Shown in pieces: positions 37,608-48,500 of a stretch of 64,000 bases of DNA. Made by a program: the position numbers and the translations under genes. This DNA comes from CAWAMR01 sp963783095 (GTDB lineage: Bacteria; Planctomycetota; Planctomycetia; Gemmatales; Gemmataceae). The stretch is taken from assembly GCA_963783095.1 (NCBI GenBank), contig CAWAMR010000012.1, forward strand, positions 62,001-126,000. The letters run 5' to 3'. Each line of letters begins with the position of its first letter. The stretch's first letter is position 1. The notes beneath the pieces were generated by a model. It worked only from the letters and a program-made list of their open reading frames with translations. It had not been told where the DNA came from and made no database searches.

Positions 37608-40109
37608 ATGCTTTCACTTTCTCTTTTTGGCGTTCTCTTCACCACCACTGTGGCAGGCGTTGCCGGCGGCGTGGCGGCGGTGCCGATTATCATTCACCTT
37701 CTCAATCGTAAACGCTTTCAGGTCGTGACCTGGGCCGCCATGCGCTTTCTTCTCGCCGCCCAGCGCAAGAATGTTCGCAGGCTGCGCCTGGAACAATGGC
37801 TGCTTCTGGTGATCCGGGTCTTGATCGGACTGCTGCTGGTGCTGGCGATGGCCAGCGTTTATCCCGAGGCAGAACCACTGTGGCAAAAACTCTTTCCCGG
37901 CGGGGCTTCAGCTCCCGCAACCCAGGGACGAACCCATCGTATTCTGGTGTTGGACGCCTGTTTTAGCATGGCGACGCAACTCGATGACGACACGAGCCGG
38001 TTCGATGCCGCGAAAACACAGGCCAAAGCCATTCTGGATCGCGCCGGCCCCGGTGACGGCTTCAGCGTAGTCTTGCTCAGTTCGCCGGCCCAGGTCATTG
38101 TTGCCGGCCCCGCGGATGATCGCGGGAAAGTGCTTCGCGAAATTGAGGCACTCAAACTCCCGCACGGCAGCGCCGACATTGCAGGCGGCCTGCGACTCGT
38201 CGCCGATATGGTCGGCAAACCGCTCGGAAAGTATGCCCGTCGAGAAGTTGCCTTATTGACCGATTTGAAGCGTTCCAACTGGAATCTCCCCAAACCGGAA
38301 GGAAGCGGCGAAGCGCACACTGCTTCAGGGTCGGGCAGTCTTTCCGAATCGTGGCAGATCATCGCTCGGGAAAGCAGAGTGGTCTTTCTGGATGTCGCCC
38401 GTCTGGATGTGGACAATCTCGCGGTCACCAATCTCTCGCTTGGCGAATCCTTACCCCTGGTGGGAGTCGACACCAGTGTCGCCGCAGTGGTTCGGAACTT
38501 TGGCCAACAGGACCGACGGAAAGTCCCCGTTGAACTCCTGATCGGAAAGGCCCCCAAGGCCGGCCAAAAACTTGGTCTTCGAGAGATGGGGCAGCAACTC
38601 GTCGATATACCTGCCGGTCAAAGTGTCAAAGTTACGTTTGCGCTCGATAAGTCGAAACGCTTCGCGGAGCCGGGCGAATACCTGGTGCAAGTCAAGCTCC
38701 CCGAAGATTTGCTGAAACTGGATGATACTCGCTCTCTGGTCGTCAAAGTTCGCGATTCGATTCCCGTCATGGTCGTCAACGGCAAGTTCGCAGCGGATCG
38801 ACTGGAACGCGCGGATGAATTTGTGGTGACTGCACTCAATCCATTTCCGAAGAACGTCGTTTCACCCGATATTCCGGCCCGCCCCGAACGCAGGAGCATC
38901 CGGGAATTTGAAGATGCGGGGCTGAGCGATCTGGCGAAGTTCGACTGCGTGTTTCTTTGCGATGTCCCGACCATATCGGCAGCAGAAGCGCACCGTCTGG
39001 AAGCACATCTGCGTCGAGGCGGCTCGATCGTGATCGGGCTTGGACCAAAATCCTCCGAGCATCTCGATAACTACAACCGCGTGCTCTGGAATGAGGGCAA
39101 GGGAATCTTGCCGGGCCGGCTGCTCGGTGTCAAGGAGGCAGCGCCGGGTGAAAGTTTTCACTTTCACGCCGATGAGGAAGCATTTCATCGGCCCCCCTTG
39201 AGCGCATGCTTTCAAGATGAGGTGGTTCGCGCTTCGATATCGACACCCATCATTTCACGCTATGTGCGGATCGATGCGCCCGCGAACGGAGCGGCCCGGC
39301 GGATTTTTTCGTATGTCACAAGTCAGAATAACAGCGGGAAAGCCGATCGACCGGATGACGTCGGCCCCCGCGATGCTGCGATCGTCGATTTTCCTCGACA
39401 TCGCGGACGAGTGATCCTCTGTACGACGACCCTCAATGCCGACCGGAAATGGACCGAATGGCCGATCCACTTTACGTTCGCGCCATTTCTCAACGAGGCA
39501 CTGCGCTATGCCGTTGCTTCCGACGTAAAACATACGCTGCTCGTCGGCGAACCATTGGAAGAGTACGTATCCTTCGGCCAGGTGGGACTGACGCAAAACG
39601 AGTGCGTTTTGAAAATGACCGGGAAACCGAAATCGATTCAACGGAAATCATTGCCCAGGATGAGGGAGGTTTTTTTCGTTTCCCGGCCAACGATTACGCC
39701 GGCATCTATGGGATCAGCGTTGGAACCCAGCCCGAACCTCTGTCTATCGCCGTCAATGTCCCCGCGACAACTCCGGGCGGCACGGCGGAGAGCGACCTAC
39801 GTCGCATGACGCTCACCGACTTGCAAGCCACCGCACCCGATGCTGACTTGCAGGTCGTGACCGATGCCAAGAATATCGAACAACGGAAATCGCACTCGTC
39901 GGATAATACGTCTTCAGCGGAGCACCAGGAGCCGCGGCCCCGCAGTCGCACGAGTCTTGTTGTTGCTGTTGCTTGGTTGTCTATTGCTGGAAGTCTTTCT
40001 GGCATGGTATTTCGGCTCACGCGTGCGGGAAGTCAAGGCGAGCCTCACTCGCCGCGTATCCGCCGCTGGGGTTGGTATCGCTTGTTGTGGGGGTTGCCGG
40101 TTCTGTTGA
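37608..40109 (+). CDS. BatA-type membrane protein (frameshifted near 3' end)
   Basis: An inner-membrane protein of about 800 residues. The BatA N-terminal domain (GGVAAVPIIIHLLNRKRFQ, with ALRFL-like AAMRFLLAAQRKN) is followed by a membrane segment WLLLVIRVLIGLLLVLAM and a VWA-like domain, RILVLDACFSMATQLDDD. In the VWA metal motif the usual first Ser is Cys (DACFS), so metal binding may be weak. Frame changes occur near 39610 and 39870. The last part, VARVLLLLLLGCLLLEVF, is the C-terminal membrane anchor. Members of this cluster influence aerotolerance and envelope assembly. The end is uncertain because the next gene may overlap or be fused. Confidence 0.75.
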
Positions 40110-42839
40110 CCGTGATCGTTTTAGGAACGGTCCTGCATGCGGCGATCACGGGCGAGTTTCTTGGCTTCCTTCCTCAATCCTGGCGTTTAATGCTGGAGCA
40201 GCAAATGGGTGTTCCCCCTGCTGTCCCAGGTGAAGGCACGCGCTGGCGACTGGAGAAAATGCCCTACTTGAGTGGAGATGCCCGATTGGACCGCTGGCTC
40301 GTGGGCGGCACCATCGCGTTCGCGGTGGTTTATATCGCTTCGATCTATCGGCGCGAGCGGATCGGCAGCGGCGAGTCGGCCAGACCCAGACGATTCTTTC
40401 GTCATCCGCTCACCGGACTGGCGAGTTTACGTCTCGGAATCGTCTTGTTGACCCTCACGGTCCTGTTGCCGCAGATCCAGCTCGCCTTCGAGCGCAAGGG
40501 CTGGCCGGACATCGTCATTGTTTTCGACGATTCCCGGAGTATGTCGATCGTGGATTCGTTTCACGATCCGCTGATTCGAGAGAAAGCGGACAAGTTGAAA
40601 AAAGAATGGAGCAAACTCGCTGCGCCACGGATCGAGACCATTCAACGACAAATCGAGGAACTGCAACGAAAGCTGGCTTCGCAACCCTCATCGGTCGAGG
40701 CAGCCAGGCTTCACGACGATCGAATTCGGCTCGAAGCCCATCTGCACGATCTTCGCACGCCACATCGCCTCAATTTGATCAAGGCATTACTCGCGTCTAG
40801 TTCGCAGAACTGGCTCAAGTCCTTTCTGACCGACCGGCAAATGCGCGTGCATCTTTATCGGGTCTCTTCGCAGACAACCCGAATCGCAGAACTAACCGAC
40901 CCCAGCCAATGCGAGCGGATGTTGGACGAAATCATCGATATCGTGCCGGCCGGCGAATCGAGTCGACTCGGAGACGCCGTCGAATCCATTTTGAAGACTT
41001 TCCGCGGCGGATCGCTGAATGCCATCATCATGCTCACCGATGGGGTCACCACTGCCGGCGAAGATCTGCCTCGTGCAGGGCGAACGGCGACTCAAGATGG
41101 GGGTGCCGCTCTATTTTGTCGGCATCGGGGACGCGCGAACCTCCCGACATCATTCTGAGCGACCTTCGTGCCGAGAAAGTCATCAACACCAACGACCGGC
41201 TCATTATCGAGGCTCACGTTCGTACTCAAGGCACAGGCATGCCTGACACTCTTCCTGTAATCCTCTCGGAAATCAAGAACGGCAAGCAGGAAGAGATTGC
41301 CCGAGAGATGGTTCGGCTCACCGACAAGCCCGAAAAGGTCAAGTTGGTATACACTCCCAAGGAGGCTGGGGATAAGCACTACGTCATCGAAGTGCCCCTC
41401 CAGCAGGGCGAGAGCGATATCACGAATAACCGGATCGAGCACGAGGTCTACGTTGCGGAGGCCAAGAGAATCAAGGTTCTTTACATCGAAGGGAAACCGC
41501 GCTACGAGTATCGCTTCATCAAGACGCTTTTCGAGCGCAAGACCGAGGCCGTGCGCGGCAACAAATCGATCGACCTGGAAGTGTTCATCGTCGGCGCTCA
41601 CCCCGACTTCGCCAAGCAGGACAAAAGCGCCATTGCCGAATTTCCCACGCAGGCCCGCCTCGACAATTACGACGTGGTGATTCTCGGAGACGTCGATCCT
41701 CGTCAACTACCGAACGGAGAAGCCAGTGTCGCCATGCTGGCGCAGTTTGTCAAGAAGCGCGGCGGCGGCCTGCTGGTGATCGCAGGGCAGGATTTTGCGC
41801 CACACGCTTACAAGGACACCGATCTTGCGGATGTTTTGCCGCTGGGCTGGGACGGAGTTGCCCCCATACCGTTACCCAAAGAAGACGATCCACCGATTAT
41901 CGAGGGTTATCGGCCAATGCTGACTACCGCGGGCCAAAATCACCCCGTGTTCCGCTTTGTCAACGATGACGCGGAAAACGCTGTAATTTGGGAGAAGCTG
42001 CCCAAATTGCTTTGGTATTCCACCGGATACAAACGAAAACTCTCGGCCGAGGTTCTGGCAGTTCATCCACAACGACCGGCGGAGGGCAGCGCCAATAAAG
42101 ATGAACTGCATCCGCTGGTAATGCATCAATTCGTGGGGGCCGGGCGTGTGATGTTCTTTGGGTTCGATGAAACCTGGCGCTGGAGATTCCGACAAGACGA
42201 GCTGAGGTTCAATCAATTCTGGATGCAAACCATTCGGACATTGGCGAGAAACCGTGTGGGGAGAATCAAGTTGCGGCTCGACCGCAGACAATTTCGTCGC
42301 GACGACCCGATCCGAGTGGCCGTGCGCTTCCCGATGATGCACGGCACCGCCCAGAGGCACCGAGGTCAAGGTTGCCGTGGAGCGCACCGCGCCGACAACT
42401 GGGAACCGAAATGCCCGAAACCGAAATGCAGACACTTTCGCTCGATCCGGTCGGCCCGCCTTCCGAGCCGCCGACGCGGATCTATGAAGCGCTTCTCACA
42501 CGAACTCAGGAAGGGGAATACAAGTTCACCCTGAGTACTCCGGCGGTTTCAGGGACGGCACCGAAAGCCAGGGCGAGTGTTTTGCCTCCGCTCGGGGAAA
42601 TGGACATTCGGCAACTCAATGAGACCGACCTACAGCGCGCTGCCCGCGATTCGCACGGCGGCTACTATCCTTTGAACAAGGCGGACCAATTGCTGGATGA
42701 ATTGCCGAGCGGTCCAAGGGTCGCCCTGGACCAGCCATGCGATCCGGTTAAACTTTGGAATCGCGCCATCGTCTTTCTGTTGGTATTTTCGATGTTGGTG
42801 ACGGAATGGATATTGCGAAAACGCTGGCGGTTGCTTTGA
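40004..42839 (+). CDS. VWA/glutamine-amidotransferase-like membrane protein (frameshifted)
   Basis: A membrane protein of about 945 residues following BatA. Two membrane segments come first (LLWGLPVLLTVIVLGTVLHA and TIAFAVVYIASIY). A VWA domain with an intact metal motif, IVIVFDDSRSMSIVDSF, is followed by a coiled-coil stretch (IQRQIEELQRKLASQ) and a class I glutamine-amidotransferase-like fold (IKVLYIEGKPRYEYRFIKTL, VAMLAQFVKKRGGGLLVIAG). A C-terminal membrane anchor (AIVFLLVFSMLVTEWIL) ends it. Frame changes are near 41095 and 42400. The ATG at 40004 overlaps the BatA end by about 100 bp. It completes the cluster 2 set. Confidence 0.75.
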
Positions 42840-42846
42840 GGCAGCA

Positions 42847-45542
42847 ATGATGCACGAACTGACGATCACACCGCAAGGGCATCTCCTCGTTCGAGAAACG
42901 CCGCTCGAAACTCCGGATCGGAAACTCTCGAAAGCGATGCTCGAAGCGTACGGCGAGAGTCCCGCCCGAGGGATGCTCTACTCCGCCAGCGAGGAGATGG
43001 AAGCGGTGCTGCCGCCGTCGTTCGAGTTCGCCCGCTCGATCGCCCGGCTTTATCTCACGAACCTTTGCAAAGCCGCGACTGGGGAACCCGGCGAACCGAT
43101 TCCCGAACTCCCGCCTCCGGCGGCCGATCTCGAACGGGCGATTCTTCAAGCCCCTCCGATGACCGGGCTGGAGTATCTGACTCCGGAAGTCCTTTCGAAC
43201 TGGTGGCAAGACCTCGATTCTCTCACCCGGAGCGAAATCGAAAAGCACCCCGGCGGAGCTCAAGGCTATCTGCGGGAGCGCAACCCCCAGTGGCGATTCG
43301 TCGGCCGCGTGACGCTCCACCTGGCCGAGAACAAGCGGAACCCCGATTATCCGTTCGCGTTTCTGGCCACGTTTGCCAACGGTCTGACACCGCAGGGCAA
43401 GGTGAAGCACGAACCGCTTGGCCGGGCGCTTCAGCAGTATGCCGGGGAGCAGAACCGCGAGGCGATGCTCAATTTACTGCTGCCGATCTCGAAGGCCGCC
43501 GAATCCTCGGAATTGATTCGACGACTCGTCGATTCCGGGGAGATTTATCACCCCCTCGCGTGGTCGCCGAGAGAGGCGTACGAGTTCCTCAAAGCGATAC
43601 CCCTCTTTGAATCGAGCGGTTTGATCGTACGGGTGCCGGACTGGTGGAACGCCCAGAAGCCGACCCGGCCCCGCGTCAGCGTGAAGATCGATTCGAAGAA
43701 TTCGGCAGGCATCGGTGTCGATGCGATGATGCGATTTCTCCGTCGGCATGAGCCTCGAAGGAGAAACGCTCAGCCCGGATGAGATCGCTCAGTTGCTCGA
43801 ATCCAGCGGGGGCCTGATCCCGTTGAAGGGGAAGTGGGTCGAAGTCGATCCGGAGAAGTTGAAGGAAGCCCTGGAGCACTGGAAGGGTGTCGAAAAGGAC
43901 GTTCGCCGGGAGGGCATTTCGTTCTTTGAAGGAATGCGCCTCCTTTCCGGGGCGAATCTCGCCAAGGAGGACGAGGACGAAAGCCAGGCGGCGATTCGCG
44001 AATGGTCGGGCCTGACCGCCGGCCCGGAATTGGATGCGGATTCTCAAGGGTCTGCGTTCTCCGGAGACCCGGCAGGAGACGGCCCCTCCCGATTTGAAGG
44101 CGGAGCTTCGCCCGTATCAGCGGACGGGCTACGCCTGGTTGCGATTCGTCGCTCGCCTGGGACTGGGAGCCTGCCTGGCCGACGACATGGGCCTCGGCAA
44201 GACGGTCCAGGTGATTTCGCTGCTGCTCGATCTGAAGCGCGACAAGCAGAAAAAAGCGAGCCTGCTCGTCGTGCCGGCTTCGCTGATCGCGAACTGGAAA
44301 TCGGAGCTGGCGAAGTTCGCGCCGAGTCTCTCCTTCGCCGTGGCCCATCCTTCGGAAGTGAACGCGAACGCCGGTGAAATCGGGCTCGCCGATGCCGACA
44401 CGTTCGATTTGATCATGACCACGTATGGCATGCTCGTCCGCACCGACTGGATGAAGCAGTATCGCTGGCGGCTGGCGATTCTCGACGAAGCCCAGGCGAT
44501 CAAGAACTCCGGCACGAAGCAGACCCGGGCCGTGAAGGAATTGACCGCCGCCAGTCGGATCGCCATGACCGGCACGCCCGTCGAGAATCGCCTTTCGGAT
44601 CTCTGGTCGCTCTTCGATTTCTTGAACCCCGGACTGCTGGGCACGGCCAAGCAATTCGGCTCGTTCGTCAAGCGGTTGCAAGACGCCGAGGTCCCTTCGT
44701 TCGAACCGCTGCGAAATCTCGTGCGACCCTACATTCTGCGGCGGTTGAAGACCGACAAACGGGTGATCTCCGATCTCCCGGACAAGACGGAGGTGAAAGC
44801 CTATCTGCGCGCTGAGCAAGCACCAGGCGGCCCTCTACCAGAAAGCGGTCGACGATCTCGCCGAGCAGTTGGAGGCCAGCTGATGGAATCCAGCGGCGGG
44901 GGATCGTCTTGGCCCAACTGATGCGGCTGAAGCAGATCTGCAATCATCCCGCCCAGGTGGCCGGCACGAACGACTACGCGGCCGACCGGAGCGGCAAGTT
45001 TCGCCGGCTGGCGGAGATCGCCGAGGAGATCGCGTCCCGGCAGGAGAAGGTCCTCGTTTTCACGCAGTTTCGCGAGATCGCCGACCCGCTGGCCGGGTTC
45101 CTCGCCACGCTCTTCGGTCGATCCGGGTTGGTGCTCCACGGGGGGACCAGCGTCAAGAAGCGGAAGGAGTTCGTCGATCAATTTCAACGGGAAGACGGCC
45201 CGCCGTTCTTCGTGTTGTCGCTGAAAGCGGGCGGCACCGGGCTGAACCTGACGGCGGCTTCGCACGTGATCCACTTCGACCGCTGGTGGAACCCGGCCAT
45301 CGAGAACCAGGCGACCGACCGCGCCTTCCGGATCGGCCAGAAGAAGAACGTGCTGGTTCATAAGTTCATCTGCCGGGGAACGGTCGAGGAACGGATCGAC
45401 GAGATGATCGCGCGGAAAAGCCAGGTCGCGGGCGAAGCGATCGGCGGAGAAGACTCAGGAGAAGTCTTGCTGACGGAAATGGACAACGATACGCTTATTG
45501 CGGTTCGTGAAGCTGGATTTGCACCAGGCGACCGCCGACTGA
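42847..45542 (+). CDS. SNF2-family DEAD/DEAH helicase (frameshifted)
   Basis: A Snf2-like double-stranded-DNA translocase of about 900 residues. The N-terminal part is the SNF2-associated domain (LTLHLAENKRNPDYPFAFLA-like region near 43315). Helicase motif I is ADDMGLGKTVQ, motif II LAILDEAQAIKNSGTKQ, motif III MTGTPVENRLSDLWSLFDFL, motif V SLKAGGTGLNLTAA and motif VI QATDRAFRIGQKKNVLVHKF. Frame changes are near 43745, 44040, 44815, 44885 and 45505, with the true end VKLDLHQATAD at 45542. The gene is more GC-rich than its neighbours. It is followed by a SWIM zinc-finger gene, the usual pairing; the two probably act together in DNA repair or chromatin-like remodelling. Confidence 0.88.
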
Positions 45543-45571
45543 TGAGACTCTCGACGAGGCAGGACACTCCC

Positions 45572-46424
45572 ATGGGCAGGTACTACGACGATTATACGAA
45601 GCCTTATGTTCCCGTGGCACAACGGCGCGCCCAGGCCGCGAGGGAAGTTGCCAAACGGGTCAAGAAAGGGCAAGACGGTCTCCCCGGTCCGCATCGAAGG
45701 CCGAACCATCGCCTCGACCTTCTGGGGCAAGGCGTGGTGTACGAACCTGGAGAGCTACAGCGACTTCGCGAATCGCCTGCCGCGCGGGCGGACCTACGTT
45801 CGCAACGGTTCGGTCGTGCATTTGAAGATCGACAAGGGGCGGATCGAAGCCCTCGTGAGCGGATCGGAACTGTACGAAATCCAGATCGACATCGCCGCGC
45901 TGCCGAAGCACAGATTGGCAGGCGCTGAAAGAACAATCCGCGGGCAAGATCGGCACGCTCGTCGAACTGCTGCAAGGCAAGCTGTCGAAAGCGGTGATGG
46001 AGCTGGTGACGGATCGGGATCAGGGGCTGTTCCCGAAGCCGAAAGAGATCAAGATGCGGTGCAGTTGCCCGGACTATGCGGGGATGTGCAAGCATATCGC
46101 CGCGGTGATGTACGGAGTCGGCAATCGCCTCGATTCAGTCGCCGGAGTTGCTGTTCGTGCTCCGAGGCGTGGATCACCTGGAATTGATCGAACAGGCGAT
46201 CCCCACCGCCCCGATCAAGGCGCAAGAGCAATGCCCCCACGATCGCGACCGACGATCTCGGAGCCATCTTCGATATCGAAATCGGTGATGTGCAAGAGGT
46301 TCCGAAGGCTATTCCGGTCGCAAAAGCACGGGCGAAAACGGTCGTGAAAAAGGTTGTCAAAGTGGAGAAACGAACGGCAAAAGCGAAGAAAGAAAAAGCG
46401 AAACGCGTTCTCAAGAAGAAGTAG
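45572..46424 (+). CDS. SWIM zinc-finger protein partner of the SNF2 helicase (frameshifted)
   Basis: A protein of about 284 residues. It starts MGRYYDDYTKPYVPVA and continues, after a shift near 45675, as STFWGKAWCTNLESYSDF and LPRGRTYVRNGSVVHL. The SWIM motif is MRCSCPDYAGMCKHIAAVMY (CxCx(n)CxH), which binds one zinc and DNA or protein. A Lys-rich tail (RAKTVVKKVVKVEKRTAKAK) ends it. Other frame changes are near 45915, 46150 and 46230. It starts 30 bp after the helicase end. Such pairs recur in bacteria, so a joint role is likely, though the process is not established. Confidence 0.82.
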
Positions 46425-46662
46425 CAATTCGATCCGATTCTCCGCCAGCGGAAAGCCGGCGCACCTTATACCGCGCTGCTCGCCGACACGTTTCCCAAGT
46501 GTAACGCTGGCGAGCGGCACATTCTTTCAAATCTAATAAAATGCACGGGGTGAAGATGACTGACGACCTCTTCGTCCAACACCTTTCCAAGGATGACCAT
46601 GTCCCCACGACTTCGCTTTCGATCATGTGTGTGCAAGCCGCGGCGGTTCTGTTTTTGAAGGG

Positions 46663-48054
46663 TCATTTCATCATCGCGCACAGCGCCAGAACCACGCCCG
46701 CTCCCACGCCCAAGATCAATAGAGGCATCAGCCAGAGCCATGCGCCCAATCCCTCTTGTTTTCTGGTATTTCCGCGCGGAGTTTTTCGATGGCGGTCCTC
46801 GAAATGAGTGTAGGAGTCCTCCTCCGGCAGCGTACCGCCGGTAGAGTCCTGTTCGTCCTCATCTTCGCAGTCAATTCCGGCCCAGGGGTCATTTCGAGAT
46901 ACGCCGGCAAGGTTGGAGCCCGATGCGGATATGCTGTTGTCCGCCGGCAGAGTTTCAACTGCTACCCAGTTAATGGATTCGTGGACCGCTATGGCAGTTA
47001 GAACACTAATGAGTTCCTCGGCGTTTTGAAAACGATCTTCCGGCCTTTTTGCCAGCAACCCGGAGATGACTGAAGCAATGTCGTCGGGTACATCCGGTCT
47101 GAGCGCTTGAACCGACGGCGGAGTCTCGGTCGTTTGACGCACCAGTTTCTCCATCGTGGTGCCGCCGGGAAAAATTACTTGTCCGGTCAACAAGTAGTAA
47201 AACGTGCAGCCCAGACTATAGAGATCGGATCGACCATCGGTGCAATGAAGGTTCTTCGCCTGTTCCGGCGAGAGATAATCCGGTGTTCCCATCACCGTCT
47301 GCTTACCGGCATTGATCGAGTCGTGGCCTGGGGCGGCGTCTCCGTCCGACCCGCTGAGTCGAGCAAGTCCAAAATCGAGTATTTTGACGTTGTCGGCGTT
47401 TGCAATTGCTTTGCTCTGACTCTTCTGCACGAGCAGATTCGCCGGCTTGATGTCTCGATGGACCATGCCGAGTTGATGCGCGTAGCTCAGCCCGGCAGCG
47501 GCTTGCCTGATGTAATCGCAGGCTTGGGCAATGGGCAGGGGGCCGCGATCTCTCACGAGATCCTGTAAGTTGGGACCGTCCACAAATTCCATGACCAGAT
47601 ACCACCGATCATCGATCTGATTGGCATCGAAGGCTGTGACTATGTTTGGGTGCGTGAGTTTTGCTGCTGCCTTTACCTCACGTTGAAAAAGTTGCCGCGC
47701 GGTTTCCGTTTTCATCAGGTTCGAATTGAGGACTTTCAGCGCGACGGTTCGCCCCATCGTCATGTGTTCCGCCTTGAACACCCGGCCCATCCCGCCTCGG
47801 CCCAATTCTTCGAGGATCCGATATTGCCCCATGAAGAAGCCGTCGGTCACTCCCACAAGCAGGCGTTCTGCCTGAAATCTCGTGAGTACGCGCTGTTCCA
47901 CCAGCGCGCGCGCAACTACCCGACCACGATCCGTGATCGGAATTTGAACCAGTGCCGACCGCAATCGAGCATCGTCAACCAAACCACTCTCCCGAACTTT
48001 TTGAAGAAAAGTTTGTTTGTCTATACGTGGATTGGGTGCTTGTGCTTGTGCCAT
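46663..48054 (-). CDS. Transmembrane Ser/Thr protein kinase (PknB-like)
   Basis: A 463-residue Hanks-type kinase. A helical N-terminal 70-residue region precedes the glycine loop LGRGGMGRV (residues 85-92). The catalytic Lys107 lies in VALKVL, the catalytic loop HRDIKPANLL has Asp201, and the metal-binding DFG is at about 227 (ILDFGLARL). The activation segment ends MGTPDYLSPEQAKN. The C-terminal part has an acidic linker and a membrane helix, LWLMPLLILGVGAGVVLALC, leaving almost nothing outside, so it senses no large extracellular ligand. The frame is intact. It is divergent from the DUF1549/DUF1553 gene across about 450 bp and convergent with the SWIM gene. Confidence 0.95.
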   Translation of the reverse strand: MAQAQAPNPRIDKQTFLQKVRESGLVDDARLRSALVQIPITDRGRVVARALVEQRVLTRFQAERLLVGVTDGFFMGQYRILEELGRGGMGRVFKAEHMTMGRTVALKVLNSNLMKTETARQLFQREVKAAAKLTHPNIVTAFDANQIDDRWYLVMEFVDGPNLQDLVRDRGPLPIAQACDYIRQAAAGLSYAHQLGMVHRDIKPANLLVQKSQSKAIANADNVKILDFGLARLSGSDGDAAPGHDSINAGKQTVMGTPDYLSPEQAKNLHCTDGRSDLYSLGCTFYYLLTGQVIFPGGTTMEKLVRQTTETPPSVQALRPDVPDDIASVISGLLAKRPEDRFQNAEELISVLTAIAVHESINWVAVETLPADNSISASGSNLAGVSRNDPWAGIDCEDEDEQDSTGGTLPEEDSYTHFEDRHRKTPRGNTRKQEGLGAWLWLMPLLILGVGAGVVLALCAMMK

Positions 48055-48500
48055 CGCTGGTTCCCTGAATCAGACAAGAAGCAGCTGATCCCAATGGAAG
48101 GGCCGCTTGGTAGAGGAATGCGCTGAGGCGTTGCGCTTCGCGGAATTCGGCAGGAAGGCTACATAACGTCTTCGACGATTTCTGAATCCGAAAGTTCCCC
48201 GATTACCTTCTGTGTAGAAGACGAAGCAACGGAGGCATTAGTTCGTAGATCGCCAGCTTGGGCTATTTTAGAAGTCCGGTCAAGTGCGTGGGTCCGGGAA
48301 TAGTTGAAATTCTACAAAGATTTCCATCGCTTTCCTGCGATAAACCGTTTACATTTAAGTATTGAGAATTCGCCATCCCTCCCCGAATATTCCTACTTGG
48401 CAGGAATGATACCTTATTTCTGACCACCTACCCTGCCCAATGCGTCGATGTTTGCTCCCTCCTGTGAAACTTCCATGAACGTCATGAAGGAGTCTCTTTC
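48055..48500. other. Gene-free divergent promoter region
   Basis: About 445 bp between the kinase start and the DUF1549/DUF1553 gene start. It must hold promoters for both. I see no gene, repeat or strong hairpin; the right half is moderately AT-rich. Confidence 0.5.

Noticed and set aside
46541..46807. Plus-strand 88-codon frame after the SWIM gene
   Set aside because: Most of it overlaps the intact kinase gene on the other strand and it has no ribosome-binding site.
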